Shown here piece after piece: positions 36,087 through 45,686 of a stretch of 64,000 bases of DNA (within the stretch, counting starts at the first letter, position 1; each line of letters begins with the position of its first letter). The position numbers and the translations under genes were made by a program. The notes under the pieces were generated by a model that was not told where the DNA came from, did no database searches, and saw only the letters and a list, made by a program, of their open reading frames with translations. Source of the stretch: Derxia lacustris (GTDB taxonomy: Bacteria; Pseudomonadota; Gammaproteobacteria; Burkholderiales; Burkholderiaceae_E); assembly GCF_002105195.1 (NCBI RefSeq), contig NZ_MUHU01000011.1, positions 248,001 through 312,000 on the forward strand. Reading direction: 5' to 3'.

Positions 36087-37343
36087 ATGTCCCTGCCCCG
36101 CCCCCGCCAGATCGCGCTTGCGCTGCTGGCCGCCTTTGCCGCGAGCGCGCCGGCCCATGCCACCAACGGCTATTTCGCGCACGGCTACGGCATCCAGTCC
36201 GAGGCCGTGGCCGGCGTCGGCATCGCGCTGCCACAGGACGCGCTCGCCGCCGCCGCCAATCCGGCCGGCACCGCGCTGGTCGGCAGCCGCGTCGATGCCG
36301 GCATCAACCTGTTTCTGCCCGACCGGGGCGCGCGCATCGCCGGCAATGCCTTTGGCCTCGACGGCGACAACGACGGCAACGGCCGCAAGCGCTTTCTGAT
36401 CCCTGAATTCGGCTACACCCGCGCGCTGTCGCCCGACCTGAGCCTGGGGCTGGCGGTGTACGGCAACGGCGGCATGAACACCCAGTACAACCGCAATCCC
36501 TATGCCGCGCTCGGTGGCAGCGGGCGCGCCGGCGTGAACCTGGAGCAGCTGTTCATCTCGCCCTCGGTCGGGCTGCGCGTCGCGCCCGGGCAGGTGCTTG
36601 GCGTGGCGCTCAATCTCGCGCATCAGCGCTTCTCGGCGCAGGGGCTCGGGCCGTTCGCCAGCGCCTCGTCGGCGCCGGACAGCCTCACCGATCGCGGCAC
36701 CGACACCTCGAACGGCGTCGGCGTGCGGCTCGGCTGGATCGGCGATGTCGCGCCCGGCCTGCGCCTCGGCGCGACCTGGGCGTCGAAGATCCAGGGCAGC
36801 TTCGACAAGTACAAGGGCCTGTTCGCCGACGGCGGCAGCTTCGACATCCCGGCCAGCTACGGCCTGGGTCTGGCCTGGGTGCCGGCTGCCGGCTGGACCG
36901 TCGCGGCCGACTGGCAGGTCATCGAATACGGCAGCGTGAGCGCGGTGGCCAATCCGCTGGCGCGCCTGGGCGAAGGCAAGCCGCTCGGCGCCAGCGATGG
37001 CCCGGGCTTCGGCTGGCGCGACGTGAAGGTGGTCAAGCTCGGCGTGGTGCGCGACCTGGGCAGCGCGCTCACGCTGCGCGCCGGCGTCAGCCATGCCACG
37101 CAGGCGGTGCCGCCGGGCCAGACCTTCTTCAACCTGCTCGCGCCCGGCGTGGTGCAGAACCATGCGACGGTCGGCTTTACCTGGCGGCCCGATGCGCATG
37201 CCGAATGGAGCGGCTTCTACGGCCACGCCTTCCGCAAGTCGGTCGCGGGCAGCGGCTCGATTCCGGCGGCCTTCGGCGGTGGCGAGGTGGATGCGCGACT
37301 GGCCGAGAACATCGCCGGCCTGGCCTGGGGCTGGAAGTTCTGA
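36087..37343 (+). CDS. OmpP1/FadL-type outer-membrane transport protein
   Basis: A 418-residue outer-membrane barrel with a signal peptide (RQIALALLAAFAASAPAHA) followed by ATNGYFAHGYGIQSEAVAGVGIALPQD, the hallmark N-terminus of the FadL/TodX family. AAANPAG and GFTWRPDAHAEWSGFYGHAF are further family segments, and the protein ends in an aromatic residue (GLAWGWKF). FadL-type porins pass hydrophobic compounds such as fatty acids or aromatics. ATG at 36087 is preferred, with GGAG six bases upstream. It is in the same direction as the cluster before it but separated by 105 bases. Confidence 0.9.
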   Translation: MSLPRPRQIALALLAAFAASAPAHATNGYFAHGYGIQSEAVAGVGIALPQDALAAAANPAGTALVGSRVDAGINLFLPDRGARIAGNAFGLDGDNDGNGRKRFLIPEFGYTRALSPDLSLGLAVYGNGGMNTQYNRNPYAALGGSGRAGVNLEQLFISPSVGLRVAPGQVLGVALNLAHQRFSAQGLGPFASASSAPDSLTDRGTDTSNGVGVRLGWIGDVAPGLRLGATWASKIQGSFDKYKGLFADGGSFDIPASYGLGLAWVPAAGWTVAADWQVIEYGSVSAVANPLARLGEGKPLGASDGPGFGWRDVKVVKLGVVRDLGSALTLRAGVSHATQAVPPGQTFFNLLAPGVVQNHATVGFTWRPDAHAEWSGFYGHAFRKSVAGSGSIPAAFGGGEVDARLAENIAGLAWGWKF

Positions 37344-37385
37344 GCGCTGGGGCAAACTCGCGCATCCCTTTTCGGAGCGCAGGCG

Positions 37386-37817
37386 ATGACTGAATTCACC
37401 CCGGTGGCCGGGCTGATCGGCGGAGTGCTGATCGGCGCGGCGGCGGTATTGCTGCTGGCCGGCATCGGCCGGATTGCCGGCATCAGCGGCATCCTGTTCG
37501 GGCTGCTGACCCAGCTGCGCCAGCGCGATGAGTGGGCGTGGCGCGCGATGTTCCTGCTCGGGCTGGTCGGCGGCGCCCGGCTGTGGTTTGCGCTGAGCGG
37601 CGCCACGCTCACCGCGCGCACGCAGTTTTCGCCGGCGCTGCTGATGGCGGGCGGGCTGCTGGTCGGGCTGGGCACCTCGATCGGCCACGGCTGCACCAGC
37701 GGTCATGGCGTCTGCGGTCTGGGGCGGCTGTCGCTGCGCTCGCTGGTGGCCACGCTGGTGTTTCTGGCCACGGCCATGGTCACGGTGCTGGTGGTGCGCC
37801 ACGGGTGGCCGGCATGA
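37386..37817 (+). CDS. YeeE/YedE family protein, first half-transporter
   Basis: A 143-residue membrane protein with four to five helices. GHGCTSGHGVCGLGRLSLRSLVATLVF is the YeeE/YedE signature, with the conserved cysteine in GCTSGHG. The family includes TsuA, which imports thiosulfate and other reduced sulfur compounds. In many bacteria the transporter is split into two adjacent half-size genes, as here. It overlaps the second half by four bases (ATGA). The cytosolic partner TsuB (a TusA-like protein) is not seen beside it. Confidence 0.9.
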   Translation: MTEFTPVAGLIGGVLIGAAAVLLLAGIGRIAGISGILFGLLTQLRQRDEWAWRAMFLLGLVGGARLWFALSGATLTARTQFSPALLMAGGLLVGLGTSIGHGCTSGHGVCGLGRLSLRSLVATLVFLATAMVTVLVVRHGWPA

Positions 37818-38227
37818 GCCGCCTGCTGGTCAGCCTCGTCGCGGGCGCGCTGTTCGGCCTGGGTCTGGGCGTTGCGCGCATGACCGATCCGCTCAAGGTG
37901 CTGGGCTTTCTCGACATTGCCGGCGCCTGGGATCCGAGCCTTGCCTTCGTGCTCGGCGGCGCGGTGGCGGTCACGGTGGTGGCGTTCCGCTTCGTGCTGC
38001 GGCGGGCGGCGCCGATCTGGGCCGAGCGCTTTCATCTGCCGACCGCAAGCGCCGTGGACCGGCGGCTGGTGCTGGGCGCGGCGCTGTTCGGCATCGGCTG
38101 GGGCCTGACCGGCTACTGCCCGGGCCCGGCGCTCGCCGGTCTGGCCGTGGGCAATGCCGAGCTGGTCTGGTTTCTGCCGGCGCTGCTCGCGGGCGGCCTG
38201 CTGGCGCGCCTTCTCCCGTCCCGCTGA
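37814..38227 (+). CDS. YeeE/YedE family protein, second half-transporter
   Basis: A 137-residue membrane protein and the second half of the YeeE/YedE pair. MTDPLKVLGFLDIAGAWDPSLAFVLGGAV is the family N-terminal motif, and GIGWGLTGYCPGPALAGLAVGN holds the conserved cysteine region GYCPGP. It is coupled to the first half through an ATGA overlap and would form the complete sulfur-compound channel with it. The natural substrate (thiosulfate or sulfide species) is inferred from the family. Confidence 0.9.
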   Translation: MSRLLVSLVAGALFGLGLGVARMTDPLKVLGFLDIAGAWDPSLAFVLGGAVAVTVVAFRFVLRRAAPIWAERFHLPTASAVDRRLVLGAALFGIGWGLTGYCPGPALAGLAVGNAELVWFLPALLAGGLLARLLPSR

Positions 38228-38237
38228 GCGCGCCGCC

Positions 38238-38786
38238 ATGGCCTCTCCCATCGTCGACGCCAACTACCGTTTCATCGCCGCCTACAACGAGGTGAACACG
38301 CGGGTCGGCCAGCGCCAGCAGGCGCTCGCCATGTACGTGAGCATCATCGTCGGGCTGATGGCGGCGCTGGTCGCGCTGCGGCCCTCGGGCACGGGCGCGA
38401 CCGCGCCGGTGGAATGGCTGGTGCTGGCCTTTCCGATCGCCTCGGTCTGCTTCGCCTTCCTCAACTTCAAGGCCGAAAGCGCGATCACCAATCTGCGCAC
38501 CTTCCTGTCCACGCTGGAACGGCTCGGCGACGCCGACCGGCAGCTGCCGAGCTACAACACCGATCCGCGCTGGTCGCAGGGCGCCAACCGCGCGCGCCGC
38601 TTTCACGACTATGCGGCGGCGGTGCTGGTGGCCGGCGGCAATCTGCTCGGGCTGGGCGCGGCGCATGCGATCCATCCGCAGCGCTTCGCCGAGATGCCGG
38701 GCTTTACCGTGCTGGCGGCGCTGCTCGCGGCCGCGTCCTTCGTGGTGGTGTGGCTCACGCCGCGCTGGAGCTATTCGCCGGCGTGA
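38238..38786 (+). CDS. Uncharacterised membrane protein
   Basis: A 182-residue protein with about four hydrophobic helices, grouped as two pairs (around residues 30-75 and 125-175). They are separated by a charged segment ([45 protein letters not shown]). I do not recognise the family. Its ATG lies 11 bases after the YeeE/YedE stop, so it is probably co-transcribed with the sulfur transporter pair. Confidence 0.6.
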   Translation: MASPIVDANYRFIAAYNEVNTRVGQRQQALAMYVSIIVGLMAALVALRPSGTGATAPVEWLVLAFPIASVCFAFLNFKAESAITNLRTFLSTLERLGDADRQLPSYNTDPRWSQGANRARRFHDYAAAVLVAGGNLLGLGAAHAIHPQRFAEMPGFTVLAALLAAASFVVVWLTPRWSYSPA

Positions 38787-38833
38787 GGCGCGGCGCCGGC
38801 ACAATCGGCCCACCTCCTCCGCCTGGATCGCCC

Positions 38834-39163
38834 ATGGAAGCGCTGCGCATCGCCGCCCTGTTCGCCGTCACCGCGCTGGCCGAGATCGTCGGCTGCTATC
38901 TGCCCTGGCTGGTGCTGCGTCAGGGCCGCAGCGCGCTGCTGTTGCTGCCGGCGGCGCTGGCGCTGATGTCGTTCGCATGGCTGCTCACGCTGCATCCCAC
39001 GGCCGCCGGGCGCACCTATGCGGCCTATGGCGGCATGTACATCGCGGTTGCGCTGCTGTGGCTGCGCTTTGTCGATGGCCTGGCGCTGACGCGCTGGGAT
39101 GCGGCCGGCGCGGCACTCGCGCTGGCCGGCATGACGGTCATCGCGCTCCAGCCCGCGAGCTGA
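38834..39163 (+). CDS. YnfA family small membrane protein
   Basis: A 109-residue inner-membrane protein with four helices. [41 protein letters not shown] and [17 protein letters not shown] match the YnfA family, a small-multidrug-resistance-related group linked to export of cationic compounds. The length is exactly the family norm. It ends 12 bases from the convergent ccmI gene. Confidence 0.92.
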   Translation: MEALRIAALFAVTALAEIVGCYLPWLVLRQGRSALLLLPAALALMSFAWLLTLHPTAAGRTYAAYGGMYIAVALLWLRFVDGLALTRWDAAGAALALAGMTVIALQPAS

Positions 39164-39175
39164 AGCGCCGCGCAC

Positions 39176-39859
39176 TCAGTGCGCCGCCGCGCCCAGGCTG
39201 CGCGCGCGTTCGATGCCCTGCGAAATCGATGCCGCCACGTCGGAATCGGGCGGCACCTGGGCCAGCACCTTCTCCCATTGCTCGACCGCGCCGGCGTAAT
39301 CCTGGCGCTCGAAGCGCACGCTGCCGAGCAGCGCCAGCGCCTGCACATGGTCGGGTGCCAGCGCCAGCGCGCGCTCGATCAGGCGCTCGGGCTCGCCGTC
39401 GAGATGGGCGCCGTCCTTCATGCCGAGCGTCACCGCAAAGTCGAGCAGCAGATCGGCATCGTCAGGCGCCAGCGCGACCGCGCGCCGATAGGACTCGACC
39501 GCGTCGGCAAAGCTGCCCTGGCGTTCCTGCGCATGAGCCAGATCGCGCCAGGCGGCGGCATCGCCGGGCCGGGCGCGGGTCGCGGCCAGCAGCGCATCGA
39601 CCGAGGCGACCTCGGCCGCCGTCAGCAGCGCCGGCGCGCCGACCTTGAGATACACGCCGGCGGCCAGCAGCGGCAGCGCCACCGCCAGCACGGCGGCCGT
39701 GCGGCGCGCCCGCGGCGGCGACGGCAGATCGACCGGCGCCGTGCCGCCGCCCCAGGCCGGCGCAGCTGCGCCATTGGCCACCGGACCAAGCAGCGGCCAC
39801 AGCACGAAACCCAGCGCCAGCAGGCCGAGCGCCAGCGCAAGCAACAGAAAACCGGTCAT
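39176..39859 (-). CDS. ccmI: Cytochrome c biogenesis protein CcmI (TPR)
   Basis: A 227-residue membrane-anchored protein. A first hydrophobic helix (LLLALALGLLALGFVLWPLL) and a second near residue 60 flank a short linker. A periplasmic tetratricopeptide region follows (ARPGDAAAWRDLAHAQERQGSFADAVESYRRAVAL and further repeats to residue 220). CcmI holds the apocytochrome C-terminus for haem ligation with CcmF and CcmH. It is shorter than the fused CcmI of some alphaproteobacteria. It is last in the ccm operon and overlaps ccmH by four bases. Confidence 0.88.
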   Translation of the reverse strand: MTGFLLLALALGLLALGFVLWPLLGPVANGAAAPAWGGGTAPVDLPSPPRARRTAAVLAVALPLLAAGVYLKVGAPALLTAAEVASVDALLAATRARPGDAAAWRDLAHAQERQGSFADAVESYRRAVALAPDDADLLLDFAVTLGMKDGAHLDGEPERLIERALALAPDHVQALALLGSVRFERQDYAGAVEQWEKVLAQVPPDSDVAASISQGIERARSLGAAAH

Positions 39860-40299
39860 GCCCTGCCCTCCTGCCAGTCGGTGACGGCTTCGTCGTCGTC
39901 ATCGCTGCCTTCGCGCGCCTGCCGGCGCAGCTTGGCGGCGAGCAGCGCCAGCCCGGCCAGCAACAGCAGCGCCGGCCCGCCCCAGAGCAGCCAGGTCGCG
40001 GCCCGGACCGGCGGCCGGTAAAGCACGAAATCGCCGTAGCGGCCGACCATGAACTCCTTCACCTCGGCCTCGGTCGCGCCACGCGCGAGCTGGCTGCGCA
40101 CCTCGGCCTTGAGGTCGATGGCGAGCTGGGCATGCGATTCGGCGATGGTCTGGTTCTGGCACACGAGGCAGCGCAGCTCCTCGGTGAGGTGCTGCACGCG
40201 GGCGTCGAGCGCGGCGTCGGCCGGCTCGGCGGCGCCGACCTGCAAGCTCGCCACCAGCAGCGCCAGCGCCGCCAGCGCCGCAATCGGCCGCTCAGCCAC
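39856..40299 (-). CDS. ccmH: Cytochrome c maturation protein CcmH
   Basis: A 147-residue protein with a signal peptide, the redox motif LRCLVCQNQTIAESHAQLA (CxxC), and one C-terminal membrane helix (WLLWGGPALLLLAGLALLAA). CcmH reduces or holds the apocytochrome CxxCH cysteines at the outer face of the inner membrane. GTG at 40299 overlaps the ccmG stop by eight bases, and the product then begins AERPIAALAALALLVASLQ, a good signal sequence. It stands in the expected G-H-I order. Confidence 0.93.
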   Translation of the reverse strand: MAERPIAALAALALLVASLQVGAAEPADAALDARVQHLTEELRCLVCQNQTIAESHAQLAIDLKAEVRSQLARGATEAEVKEFMVGRYGDFVLYRPPVRAATWLLWGGPALLLLAGLALLAAKLRRQAREGSDDDDEAVTDWQEGRA

Positions 40300-40819
40300 G
40301 CTCCAGCTCCTTGATGAGCGGCAGCAGCTTCTTGTCGATGGCCTCTTGCGTGACCGGGCCGGTGAACTTGAAACGCACCACGCCCTGCTTGTCGATGACG
40401 AAGGTTTCGGGCACGCCGACCACGCCGTAATCCATGCCGGCGCGGCCCTTGGCGTCTTCGACCGACAGCAGATAGGGATCGCCATGCTCGGACAGCCACT
40501 TGCCGGCCTCGGCGCGGGTGTCCATGTAATCGAGGCCGACCACGGTCACGACCTTGCGCTTGGCGAGATCCACCAGCAGCGGATGTTCCTTGCGGCAGGA
40601 GGTGCACCACGAGGCCCAGACATTCAGCAGCCAGACCTTGCCGCGCAATTCCTGCGGGCCGAAGGTCTGCTCGGGCTGGTCGAGCCGGGGCAGCGCAAAG
40701 GCCGGCGCGGGCTTGCCCACCAGCGGCGAGGGAATCTCGCTCGGGTCGCGGCGCAGGCCGGCGCCGAGCAGCGTGAGTAGGGCCACGAAGATGCCGAGCG
40801 GTAGGAGGAAGCGACGCAT
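40292..40819 (-). CDS. ccmG: Thiol:disulfide interchange protein CcmG/DsbE
   Basis: A 175-residue membrane-anchored thioredoxin-like protein. An N-terminal anchor (FLLPLGIFVALLTLLGAG) is followed by the active site NVWASWCTSCRKEHP, and by VVGVPETFVIDKQG with the cis-proline region VPET. CcmG keeps apocytochrome cysteines reduced before haem attachment. It follows ccmF by eight bases. A GAGG-type site precedes the ATG at 40819. Confidence 0.95.
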   Translation of the reverse strand: MRRFLLPLGIFVALLTLLGAGLRRDPSEIPSPLVGKPAPAFALPRLDQPEQTFGPQELRGKVWLLNVWASWCTSCRKEHPLLVDLAKRKVVTVVGLDYMDTRAEAGKWLSEHGDPYLLSVEDAKGRAGMDYGVVGVPETFVIDKQGVVRFKFTGPVTQEAIDKKLLPLIKELERG

Positions 40820-40827
40820 GGGAAGAC

Positions 40828-42855
40828 TCAGTGCTTGAAGGAAGGCGCGGCGGCATCGAGCGCCGGCGCGGGATGAACGACGGCCGGCGACGGTGCCGTG
40901 CTGCGTGACGATGCGGCGGCGCGCGCGCCGGCCCGGTAGCGCCGGTCGGCCGCCGCCAGCCCGCCGCCGGCCGCGATGAGCAGCGCGCCGGCCCAGATCC
41001 AGCCCATCAGCGGCTTGTGCTGCACGCGCACCACCCAGGCGCCGTCGGGCGTCGATTCGCTGAGCGACACGTAGAGGTCGCGCAGCAGGCCGCGGTCGAC
41101 GGCGGCTTCCGTCATCGGCATCTGCTGCACGACGTAGAAGCGCTTTTCGGGGAACAGCGTGGCCAGGTGATGGCCGTCGCGCGTGACTTCAAACCGCGCG
41201 CGGCCGGCGACATAGTTGGCGCCGTCCACCTTCTCCAGCGACTCGAAGCCGAAGCGGAAATCGCCGAGCGTGACCGCCTCGCCGACGCGCAGGCTGGCGT
41301 CGGTGCCGCTCTCGAAGCTCTTGGCCACCGTGACGCCGAGCACGAACACGCCGAGCCCGGCATGCGCCACCACCATGCCCCACCAGCCGAGCGGCGCCAG
41401 TGCAATGCGGCGGGCGATGCCGGTGCCGGCCGGATGCGCGCGCAGCCGGCGCAGCGCATCGAGCGCGGTCGCCAGCAGCAGCCAGGCCGCCGTGCCCACG
41501 CCGATGGCCGTCGCGAGCGAAGCCTGGAAGGCCAGCGCCGCCAGCAGCGCAAAGGCCACCGCGCCCGCCGCCACCGGCCGTAGCCGCAGCAGCACTTCGC
41601 GCGCCGACGCCCGCTTCCAGGCCAGCAGCGGCCCCACGCCCGTGAGCAGCGCGAGCGGAATGGCGAGCGGCACGAACACCGCATCGAAGTAGGGCGGGCC
41701 GACCGAAATCTTGCCCAGGCCCAGCGCATCGAGCGCCAGCGGATAGAGCGTGCCGAGCAGCACCGTGCCGGCCGCCGCCGCGAGGATCACGTTGTTGACC
41801 AGCAGCAGCGACTCGCGCGAGAACGGCGCGAAGCGGCCGCCCAGGCCCACGGTCGGCGCGCGCCAGGCATACAGCGCCAGCGCGCCGCCGATCACCGCCG
41901 CCAGAAAGCCGAGGATGTAGAGCCCGCGCTGCGGATCGCTTGCAAACGCATGCACGGAGGTAAGCACGCCCGAGCGCACGAGGAAGGTGCCGAGCAGCGA
42001 CAGCGAGAACGCGAGGATCGCGAGCAGCACGGTCCAGCTCTTGAAGCTGTCGCGCTTTTCGGTCACGGACAGCGAATGGACCAGCGCCGTGCCGACCAGC
42101 CAGGGCATAAAGGACGCGTTCTCGACCGCATCCCAGAACCACCAGCCGCCCCAGCCCAGCTCGTAATAGGCCCAGGCGCTGCCCAGGAAGATGCCGAGCG
42201 TGAGAAAGCTCCAGGCGGCCAGCGTCCACGGCCGGGTCCAGCGCGCCCAGGCCGCATCGAGCCGGCCGCCGACCAGCGCCGCAATCGCAAACGCGAACGC
42301 CACCGAGAAGCCGACATAGCCCATGTACAGGATCGGCGGATGGGCAATCATCCCCAGGTCCTGCAGCAGCGGATTGAGGTCGCGGCCATCGGCCGGCGCC
42401 GGCAGCCCGCGCGCAAACGGATTGGACGTGAACAGCAAAAACGCCAGAAAGCCGACGCCGATCAGCCCCATCGTGCCGAGCACGCGCGCGACCAGCTCGC
42501 GCGGCAGCGAGCGGCTGAACAGCGCCACGCCCACGCTCCACAGCGACAGCATCGCGATCCACAGCAGCACCGAGCCTTCATGCCCGCCCCACACCGCGCA
42601 GATGCGGTAAGCCAGCGGCAGCCGCGAGTTGGAGTTGTTGGCCACATAGGCCACCGAAAAATCGTTGCCGACGAAGGCCTGCACCAGCGCCGCCGACGCC
42701 AGCGCCACCAGCAGCGCCTGACCCAGCGCCACCGGCCGCGCCAGCGCCATCAGCCGCGCATCGCCGCGCGCCGCCCCCACGAAGGGCAGCGTGCCCTGCA
42801 CCAGCGCCAGACCCAGTGCCAGCGCGAGCGCCAGATTGCCGAGTTCGGGAATCAT
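40828..42855 (-). CDS. ccmF: Haem lyase subunit CcmF
   Basis: A 675-residue polytopic membrane protein with about 14-15 helices. It has the WWD haem-handling signature [18 protein letters not shown], the periplasmic histidines in [14 protein letters not shown], and the large C-terminal periplasmic loop ([28 protein letters not shown]). CcmF ligates haem from CcmE to apocytochromes. The size is as expected for the family. It is coupled to ccmE by ATGA overlap. Confidence 0.96.
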   Translation of the reverse strand: MIPELGNLALALALGLALVQGTLPFVGAARGDARLMALARPVALGQALLVALASAALVQAFVGNDFSVAYVANNSNSRLPLAYRICAVWGGHEGSVLLWIAMLSLWSVGVALFSRSLPRELVARVLGTMGLIGVGFLAFLLFTSNPFARGLPAPADGRDLNPLLQDLGMIAHPPILYMGYVGFSVAFAFAIAALVGGRLDAAWARWTRPWTLAAWSFLTLGIFLGSAWAYYELGWGGWWFWDAVENASFMPWLVGTALVHSLSVTEKRDSFKSWTVLLAILAFSLSLLGTFLVRSGVLTSVHAFASDPQRGLYILGFLAAVIGGALALYAWRAPTVGLGGRFAPFSRESLLLVNNVILAAAAGTVLLGTLYPLALDALGLGKISVGPPYFDAVFVPLAIPLALLTGVGPLLAWKRASAREVLLRLRPVAAGAVAFALLAALAFQASLATAIGVGTAAWLLLATALDALRRLRAHPAGTGIARRIALAPLGWWGMVVAHAGLGVFVLGVTVAKSFESGTDASLRVGEAVTLGDFRFGFESLEKVDGANYVAGRARFEVTRDGHHLATLFPEKRFYVVQQMPMTEAAVDRGLLRDLYVSLSESTPDGAWVVRVQHKPLMGWIWAGALLIAAGGGLAAADRRYRAGARAAASSRSTAPSPAVVHPAPALDAAAPSFKH

Positions 42856-43301
42856 CGCTGCGGCTCCGGCGTGGCGGCGGCCTGCGCCTGCTTGAGCGCA
42901 TGGGCGGCTTCGGGCGGCATGTAGTTCTCGTCATGCTTGGCCAGCACCTCGTCGGCCACGAAGGCGCCGTCGGCGCCGAGCTTGCCCTGCGCGACCACGC
43001 CCTTGCCTTCCTTGAACAGGTCGGGCAGCGCGCCGCGATAGCGCACCGGCACCGCACGCGCGGTATCGGTGACGACAAAGCTCACCGTGAGCCCGTCGGC
43101 ATCGCGCCTGAGGCTGCCGTTCTCGACCATGCCGCCGATGCGGAAGCGCCGCGCCTGCGGCGCCTCGCCGGCCGCGATCTGGCTCGGCGTGAAGAAGAAC
43201 ACCAGATTCTTCTGGAACGCCGACAGCACCAGCCAGACGCCGATGCCCAGACCCGCCAGCCCGACCAGCACCAGGCCGAGCCGCTTGTGCCGGGCCTTCA
43301 T
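42852..43301 (-). CDS. ccmE: Haem chaperone CcmE
   Basis: A 149-residue membrane-anchored OB-fold protein. The N-terminal anchor is [34 protein letters not shown] and [19 protein letters not shown] are conserved strands. The haem-binding histidine is H123 in [12 protein letters not shown]. CcmE carries haem covalently between CcmC and CcmF. It overlaps ccmD and ccmF by four bases each. Confidence 0.95.
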   Translation of the reverse strand: MKARHKRLGLVLVGLAGLGIGVWLVLSAFQKNLVFFFTPSQIAAGEAPQARRFRIGGMVENGSLRRDADGLTVSFVVTDTARAVPVRYRGALPDLFKEGKGVVAQGKLGADGAFVADEVLAKHDENYMPPEAAHALKQAQAAATPEPQR

Positions 43302-43540
43302 GCGCGCTCTCCGCGCTGCATGGCGTTGAAGTCGGGCAGATCGTCGGCGACGTTGTCGGCCGCGCGCGCATCGCGCCGCTCATGGATGCGCTCGATGGCG
43401 GCACGTCGGCGCGCGCCGAGCAGCAACTGCTCGCCGGCCAGCAGCGCCAGCGTGACCAGCGCCGAGCCCCACACGTAGCGGCCATAGCCGCCCATCGCGA
43501 TGAAGTCGCCGAAGCTTTGCCAGTACAGGTGCAGATTCAT
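43298..43540 (-). CDS. ccmD: Haem exporter subunit CcmD
   Basis: An 80-residue protein with one membrane helix. [33 protein letters not shown] is the CcmD signature (GGYG then the helix), followed by a basic and then acidic tail. CcmD links CcmC to CcmE in the haem release complex. ATG at 43540 gives this product. It overlaps ccmC and ccmE by four bases on each side. Confidence 0.9.
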   Translation of the reverse strand: MNLHLYWQSFGDFIAMGGYGRYVWGSALVTLALLAGEQLLLGARRRAAIERIHERRDARAADNVADDLPDFNAMQRGERA

Positions 43541-44322
43541 GCCGCCACCTCGGGCAGGCGCGCGACCCATTCGGCATCGGCCTCGCGCTCCAGCACGATG
43601 CAGCGCAGCCGCCGTAGCACCGACGCAATCGCCCAGGCCCACAGGCCGAGCGCGCTGAACAGCATGCCGGCCAGCATGTCGGGCGCCATCGACGGCGCCG
43701 CGCCGAGCCGCAGGCTGGAGCCCTGATGCAGCGTGTTCCACCACTGCACCGAGAAGTAGATGACCGGCACGTTGACTGCGCCGACCAGCGCCAGCAGCGC
43801 GCCGGCGCGGTCGGCCCGGCGCGGGTCTTCGATGGCGGCCTGCAGCGCGATGAAGCCGAGATAGAGGAACAGCAGGATCAGCACCGAGGTGAGCCGCGCA
43901 TCCCAGACCCACCACGCGCCCCAGGTCGGCCGGCCCCAGAGCGCGCCGGTCCACAGGCACAGAAAGGCGGCGAGCGCGCCGGTCGGCGCCAGCGCGCGCA
44001 TCAGCATGAACGACAGCCGGGTGTTGAACACGAAGCCGACCGCGCCCCAGAAGGCCATCGCGAGATAGACCACCATCGAGATCCAGGCCGCCGGCACATG
44101 CAGATAGATGATGCGATAGGCATCGCCCTGCTGCGCATCGCTCGGCGCGACGAGAAAGCCGATGCCCAGACCCAGCGCCAGGAGCAGCAGCGCCAGCGCG
44201 AACAGCCACGGCACCAGCCGGCCCGCGAGCGGATAGAACAGCGCCGGCGCCGCATGCTTCCAGGCCGTCCGGCCGCTGCCGCGCGCGCCGGCCGGCGCCG
44301 GATGGAGAAGAGTCGAGGTCAT
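43537..44322 (-). CDS. ccmC: Haem transporter subunit CcmC
   Basis: A 261-residue membrane protein with six helices. YRIIYLHVPAAWISM holds one conserved histidine and the WWD motif is WGRPTWGAWWVWDARLTS. VNVPVIYFSVQWWNTLHQGSS holds the second histidine. CcmC loads haem onto CcmE. An N-terminal extension of about 25 residues precedes the first helix. ATG at 44322 is used; 41 bases separate it from the ccmB stop. Confidence 0.94.
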   Translation of the reverse strand: MTSTLLHPAPAGARGSGRTAWKHAAPALFYPLAGRLVPWLFALALLLLALGLGIGFLVAPSDAQQGDAYRIIYLHVPAAWISMVVYLAMAFWGAVGFVFNTRLSFMLMRALAPTGALAAFLCLWTGALWGRPTWGAWWVWDARLTSVLILLFLYLGFIALQAAIEDPRRADRAGALLALVGAVNVPVIYFSVQWWNTLHQGSSLRLGAAPSMAPDMLAGMLFSALGLWAWAIASVLRRLRCIVLEREADAEWVARLPEVAA

Positions 44323-44363
44323 TGCGTACAGCCTTGTCGAATCGTTGATCTTTTGCGCTGCCG

Positions 44364-45029
44364 TCAGTCGAGCGCGATGCGCAGCGCCGCCGCCGTGGCC
44401 CAGGGCGCGAGCACCGCTGCAAACGCGAGCAGCCCGCCCAGCAGCAGCAGATGCGCATCGGCACCCAAGCCACTGGCCTGCGCGCCGACCGCGCCGGCGC
44501 CAAACACCAGCACCGGCACTTGCAGCGGCAGCACCAGCAGCGACACCAGCACGCCGCCGCCGCGCAAGCCCAGCGTCAGCGCGCCGCCGATGGCACCGAC
44601 CAGACTGAGCACCGGCGTGCCGAGTAGCAGGCTTGCGGCCAGCACGCCGATGGCATCGCCGGGCAGGTCGAACAGCAGGCCGAGCAGCGGCGCGAGCAGC
44701 ACCAGTGGCAGGCCCGACACCAGCCAGTGCGCCACCGTCTTGGCCAGCACGATGGTCGCCAGCGGCTCGGGCGCCAGCAGCAGTTGCTCGAGCGTGCCGT
44801 CGGCATGGTCGGCGGCAAACAAACGATTGAGAGAAAGCATTGATGCAAAAACAGCAGTGACCCAGAGCACGCCCGGCGCCATCGTGCGCAGCAGGCTGGG
44901 CTCGGGCCCGACGCCGAGCGGAAACAGCGCGGTGGCGAGCGCGAAGAACAGCAGCACGCTCAGCGCATCCCCGGGGCGGCGCAGTGCCAGCAGCAGGTCG
45001 CGCCGGATGACGGCGACGAAGCCCTTCAC
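44364..45029 (-). CDS. ccmB: Haem exporter permease CcmB
   Basis: A 221-residue membrane protein with six helices. The N-terminus (FVAVIRRDLLLALRRPGDAL), GVLWVTAVFASMLSLNRLFAADHADGTLEQLLL and LPLVLLAPLLGLLFDLP follow the CcmB family. With CcmA it forms the ABC module needed to release haem-CcmE. GTG at 45029 overlaps the ccmA stop by four bases (GTGA) and gives the normal length. A longer frame from 45053 would add eight residues. Confidence 0.92.
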   Translation of the reverse strand: MKGFVAVIRRDLLLALRRPGDALSVLLFFALATALFPLGVGPEPSLLRTMAPGVLWVTAVFASMLSLNRLFAADHADGTLEQLLLAPEPLATIVLAKTVAHWLVSGLPLVLLAPLLGLLFDLPGDAIGVLAASLLLGTPVLSLVGAIGGALTLGLRGGGVLVSLLVLPLQVPVLVFGAGAVGAQASGLGADAHLLLLGGLLAFAAVLAPWATAAALRIALD

Positions 45030-45673
45030 GGCTGGGCCGGGCGCGGGCGCCACGCGTCGAGATCGAGCGCGTGATGCTGGCGAGCCGACAGCGTCTGCGG
45101 TTGATGCGTGGTGTAGATGAGACTGGCGCCATCGGCGAGCCGCGCGTCGAGCGCGCTGGCCAGCGTGGCGATGGCCACGGTGTCGAGCGCGGCGAAGGGC
45201 TCGTCGAGCACCAGCAGCCGCGCATGACGCGCGAGATGCAGCCGCGCCAGGCTCACGCGGCGGCGCTGGCCCTGCGACAGCCGACCGGTCGGCACGCGCG
45301 CCACGCGGGCAATGCCCATCGCGGCGAGCGCCTCGCCCACATCGGCCTCGGTGGCGCGCGCGCCGGCCAGACTGGCCGCGAACAGCAGGTTCTCGCTCGC
45401 GGTCAGTTCGTCCTTCAGGCCCGGCGCATGGCCGATGTAGAGCAGCTCGCGCCGGTAATCCTCGCGCAGCTTGTGGATGAGGCTGCCGCGCCAGCGCAGC
45501 TCGCCGTCATCGGGTGCGGCCAGGCCGCAGACGATGCGCAGCAGGCTGCTCTTGCCGCTGCCGTTCGGGCCGCGCACCCACAGCGCTTCGCCGGCACCGA
45601 GCGTGAACTCGACGCCGGCGAACAGCTGCCGGTTGCCGCGCGTGCAGGCCAGACCGCTCGCTTCCAGACTCAT
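45026..45673 (-). CDS. ccmA: Haem exporter ATP-binding protein CcmA
   Basis: A 215-residue ABC ATPase. Walker A is GPNGSGKSSLLR, the signature is RLSQGQRRRVSLARL, and Walker B is ARLLVLDEPFAALD. The histidine switch lies in YTTHQPQTL. CcmA powers the CcmB complex that frees holo-CcmE. It starts 13 bases after the cytochrome b gene and heads the ccm genes proper. ATG at 45673 follows GGAAG. Confidence 0.95.
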   Translation of the reverse strand: MSLEASGLACTRGNRQLFAGVEFTLGAGEALWVRGPNGSGKSSLLRIVCGLAAPDDGELRWRGSLIHKLREDYRRELLYIGHAPGLKDELTASENLLFAASLAGARATEADVGEALAAMGIARVARVPTGRLSQGQRRRVSLARLHLARHARLLVLDEPFAALDTVAIATLASALDARLADGASLIYTTHQPQTLSARQHHALDLDAWRPRPAQP

Positions 45674-45686
45674 GCGCTTGCGGCGA

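Noticed and set aside
35007..37802. A 931-residue minus-strand open frame
   Set aside because: It is antisense to the CPBP, FadL-type and YeeE genes, with Gln/Arg-rich composition typical of shadow frames.
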